From positions 374,001 to 438,000 of the forward strand of contig JAQFVV010006711.1 in the NCBI GenBank assembly GCA_028023455.1: a DNA stretch of 64,000 nucleotides, given 5' to 3'. Shown piece by piece: positions 62,246 through 64,000 of the stretch. The stretch is from Epiperipatus broadwayi. Its lineage: Eukaryota > Onychophora > Udeonychophora > Euonychophora > Peripatidae. The notes beneath the pieces were generated by a model. It did not search any database, had not been told where the DNA came from, and saw nothing but the letters and a program-made list of their open reading frames with translations. The position numbers were made by a program, and so were the translations under genes. Position 1 is the first letter of the stretch; every line of letters begins with the position of its first letter.

Positions 62246-62665
62246 GTAGTGTAATAAAAATTATACTACAGAAATATTCATTATGTGAATAATTTCTAAT
62301 CTAATGAATAATTAATAAAAATGATTAATATAGTTCCATTAAGTGATTTGTGTAAAAGTTGTGAGGATGATAAGTTTGATACTTAGCAATTAAACTGTAG
62401 TAATTGGCTATCTATATATATTGAATAGTAATAAAAATATATGCAAAACATTGTGATCTGAGCCAACTGATGAGTGCTGGTTTAGCAAGAAATGTGCATC
62501 TTGGGGATCATACATTTGTACACATGTTTTTGATCATATGTTTATGATGATAGAATTCAATCTCTACCTTGCATGAAAGTGGTGTAATGAAAATTACACT
62601 ACAGAAATATTCATTAAATGAATAATATCTAATTTAATGAATGACTAATAAAAAATTTTAATTTA
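62246..62665 (+). repeat. 333-bp partial tandem repeat containing a relative of the palindromic-array unit
   Basis: GTGTAATAAAAATTATACTA at about 62250 recurs as GTGTAATGAAAATTACACTA at about 62583, each followed by CAGAAATATTCATTA and TAATGAAT. The second copy covers only about 85 bp. Between them, 62457-62577 (GAGCCAACTGATGAGTGCTG, GTTTAGCAAGAAATGTGCAT) is a diverged copy of part of the reverse units near 49005-49110 (GACCAACTGATGACTGCTGG, TTTAGCATGAAATATG). Confidence 0.75.
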
Positions 62666-64000
62666 AGTTTTTTAAGTTGTTAGTTGTTATTGTAAAAATA
62701 AGAAAAATATTCCATTGTTAAAATATTATTTAGTGAAGAAAAGACAGATAAAATTATTATAAATTATATTACTTATTAAATAAGGTTCTCATTAGTTTAT
62801 TGAGAAGTTTGCAAATATATATAAAAATTACAAAAGTGTAAATTGTGGTAGTAGAATTTGAATTTGTTTAAATGAAAATAATATGAGTGAGTGTGTATAT
62901 GTGTCTTCCTGAAAGCAGGCAAAATGACTAGACAATAGGATACTAGAACTATGCATTAATATTTGATCCTGTTAATGGTAATTAGTCATTGCTTGTTATC
63001 ATCACCTTAATAATTCCATTCAATCTAGCATATTAATATTCAATAAGAGTTATAGGATACATTTTATACCTTTCAGACATGTAAAAGTGTAAATACCAGA
63101 AATTTTGTTATAAAATACAGAATTTGTTGCAGATAAAATAATAAAACCAATTAAATATTACATGACTGCCCTTCTGCCAGGAGTAAATTCATATTTATAC
63201 TACTCCAGTTCTGCCACCTATTATAAGCTTAAATAATCAGTAGATGATATTATTTATTAAATCTTTATCTATTGCTTCCTATATATATATATATCCCCAG
63301 ATTAATTCCTGGCTTATCATCAATGAAGAGTTTTGGATATGGATCAAGTACATCTTGATTTTTCATCCAAGAAATTCAGATATATTAAATCCAGATCCAA
63401 AATTCCTCACAAAAAACAAACAAACAATAAGCTAGAAACTAGTCTAGAGATATAGATAGGATATAGTACTGGGTAATTTAATAATTAACTATTAATAATT
63501 CAATAGTTTAAATATTAATTTTCTCTTGAAAAAAGATTGAATAATACTTATCACTAGAAAAAATAATGTTAAAGAATTTTATACTAAAGAAATTCATATT
63601 GTTATAAGATATTTAGTAATAAAATTATAATAAAAAAAATTCATTTAAGTGTATATTTAGACTAGTAACTTGAACTCTTAAAATCACTATATCCATTTTT
63701 AATTACCACATTATATTTAAACAGAAAACTTAAAATTTATAAATACATTAATAGTCTTAACATATCATAAACATTAAAAAAATTGCTCATTATTAACCGT
63801 AATAAGATTATTTTCTTTTGAAAGTTATCAAATGTTTTCATTTAAATAATGTTATGAAATATATTGTTATTTAAACAATCTGTTATAAAGCTCATATGAA
63901 ATCTGAAAATTGTATATATTTACTTTATTTGAATTAGTAATGGCTAATTAAAAAAAAAAAATCTGTTTTGCCCTTGAAAATTGAATGACATCTTTCTTTG
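62666..64000 (+). other. no further feature
   Basis: A+T-rich to the window end, with a short (TG)n near 62886 and (TA)n at 63281. No exon or transposon motif seen. Confidence 0.55.

Overview
This is intronic sequence of a large, very A+T-rich animal genome. By eye it is roughly three-quarters A+T, with many homopolymer runs, microsatellites and decayed transposons. The only host gene I can support is a Spire-type actin nucleator on the + strand. Three short exons at 6257-6325, 14387-14548 and 53852-53938 are each flanked by good splice sites, all in phase 0, and joined they read through the end of the KIND-to-WH2 linker and the first two WH2 actin-binding repeats. The introns between them are about 8.1 kb and 39.3 kb. 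Upstream (KIND) and downstream (later WH2, Spir-box, FYVE-like) exons lie outside the window. The wording of the second WH2 exon ([19 protein letters not shown]) resembles protostome Spire more than vertebrate Spire as I recall it. I infer a protostome invertebrate but cannot name the phylum.

Layout. 1-0.65 kb: tail of a Penelope-like element (PLE) reverse transcriptase. 1-3.8 kb: a less A+T-rich block with a tRNA-like head and no readable gene. 5.4-5.9 kb: an inverted-repeat element and a SINE-like copy. 6.3-14.4 kb (first visible intron): two badly decayed LINE fragments, a tRNA-Gly-derived retroposon and two hairpins. 14.5-53.9 kb (second intron): a nearly full-length antisense RTE-clade retrotransposon (28.1-31.4 kb); a decayed sense LINE (32-33.3 kb); a 502-bp element with 53-bp terminal direct repeats and 13-bp target duplications (37.7 kb); a mariner remnant (39.9 kb); a tandem duplication with a tRNA-Gly retroposon in one copy only (40.3-40.6 kb); a broken PLE (43.6-44.9 kb); a 1.2-kb DNA transposon with TA target duplications (44.9-46.1 kb); a 359-bp tandem duplication; and a 2.1-kb palindromic repeat array (47.1-49.1 kb). 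53.9-64 kb: two PLE 3' ends head to head in a 1.5-kb palindrome (56.5-58.0 kb), an RTE 3' tail and a distant relative of the palindromic-array unit.

Apart from Spire, the coding signals are parasitic: RTE endonuclease/reverse transcriptase, PLE reverse transcriptase/GIY-YIG endonuclease and mariner transposase, all broken by stops or frameshifts. The most unusual features are the two large palindromes, which would fold in the Spire pre-mRNA; the tRNA-only retroposon with its own empty site beside it; and the 502-bp direct-repeat element. Long stretches of the introns show nothing I can support, and these are stated as such.
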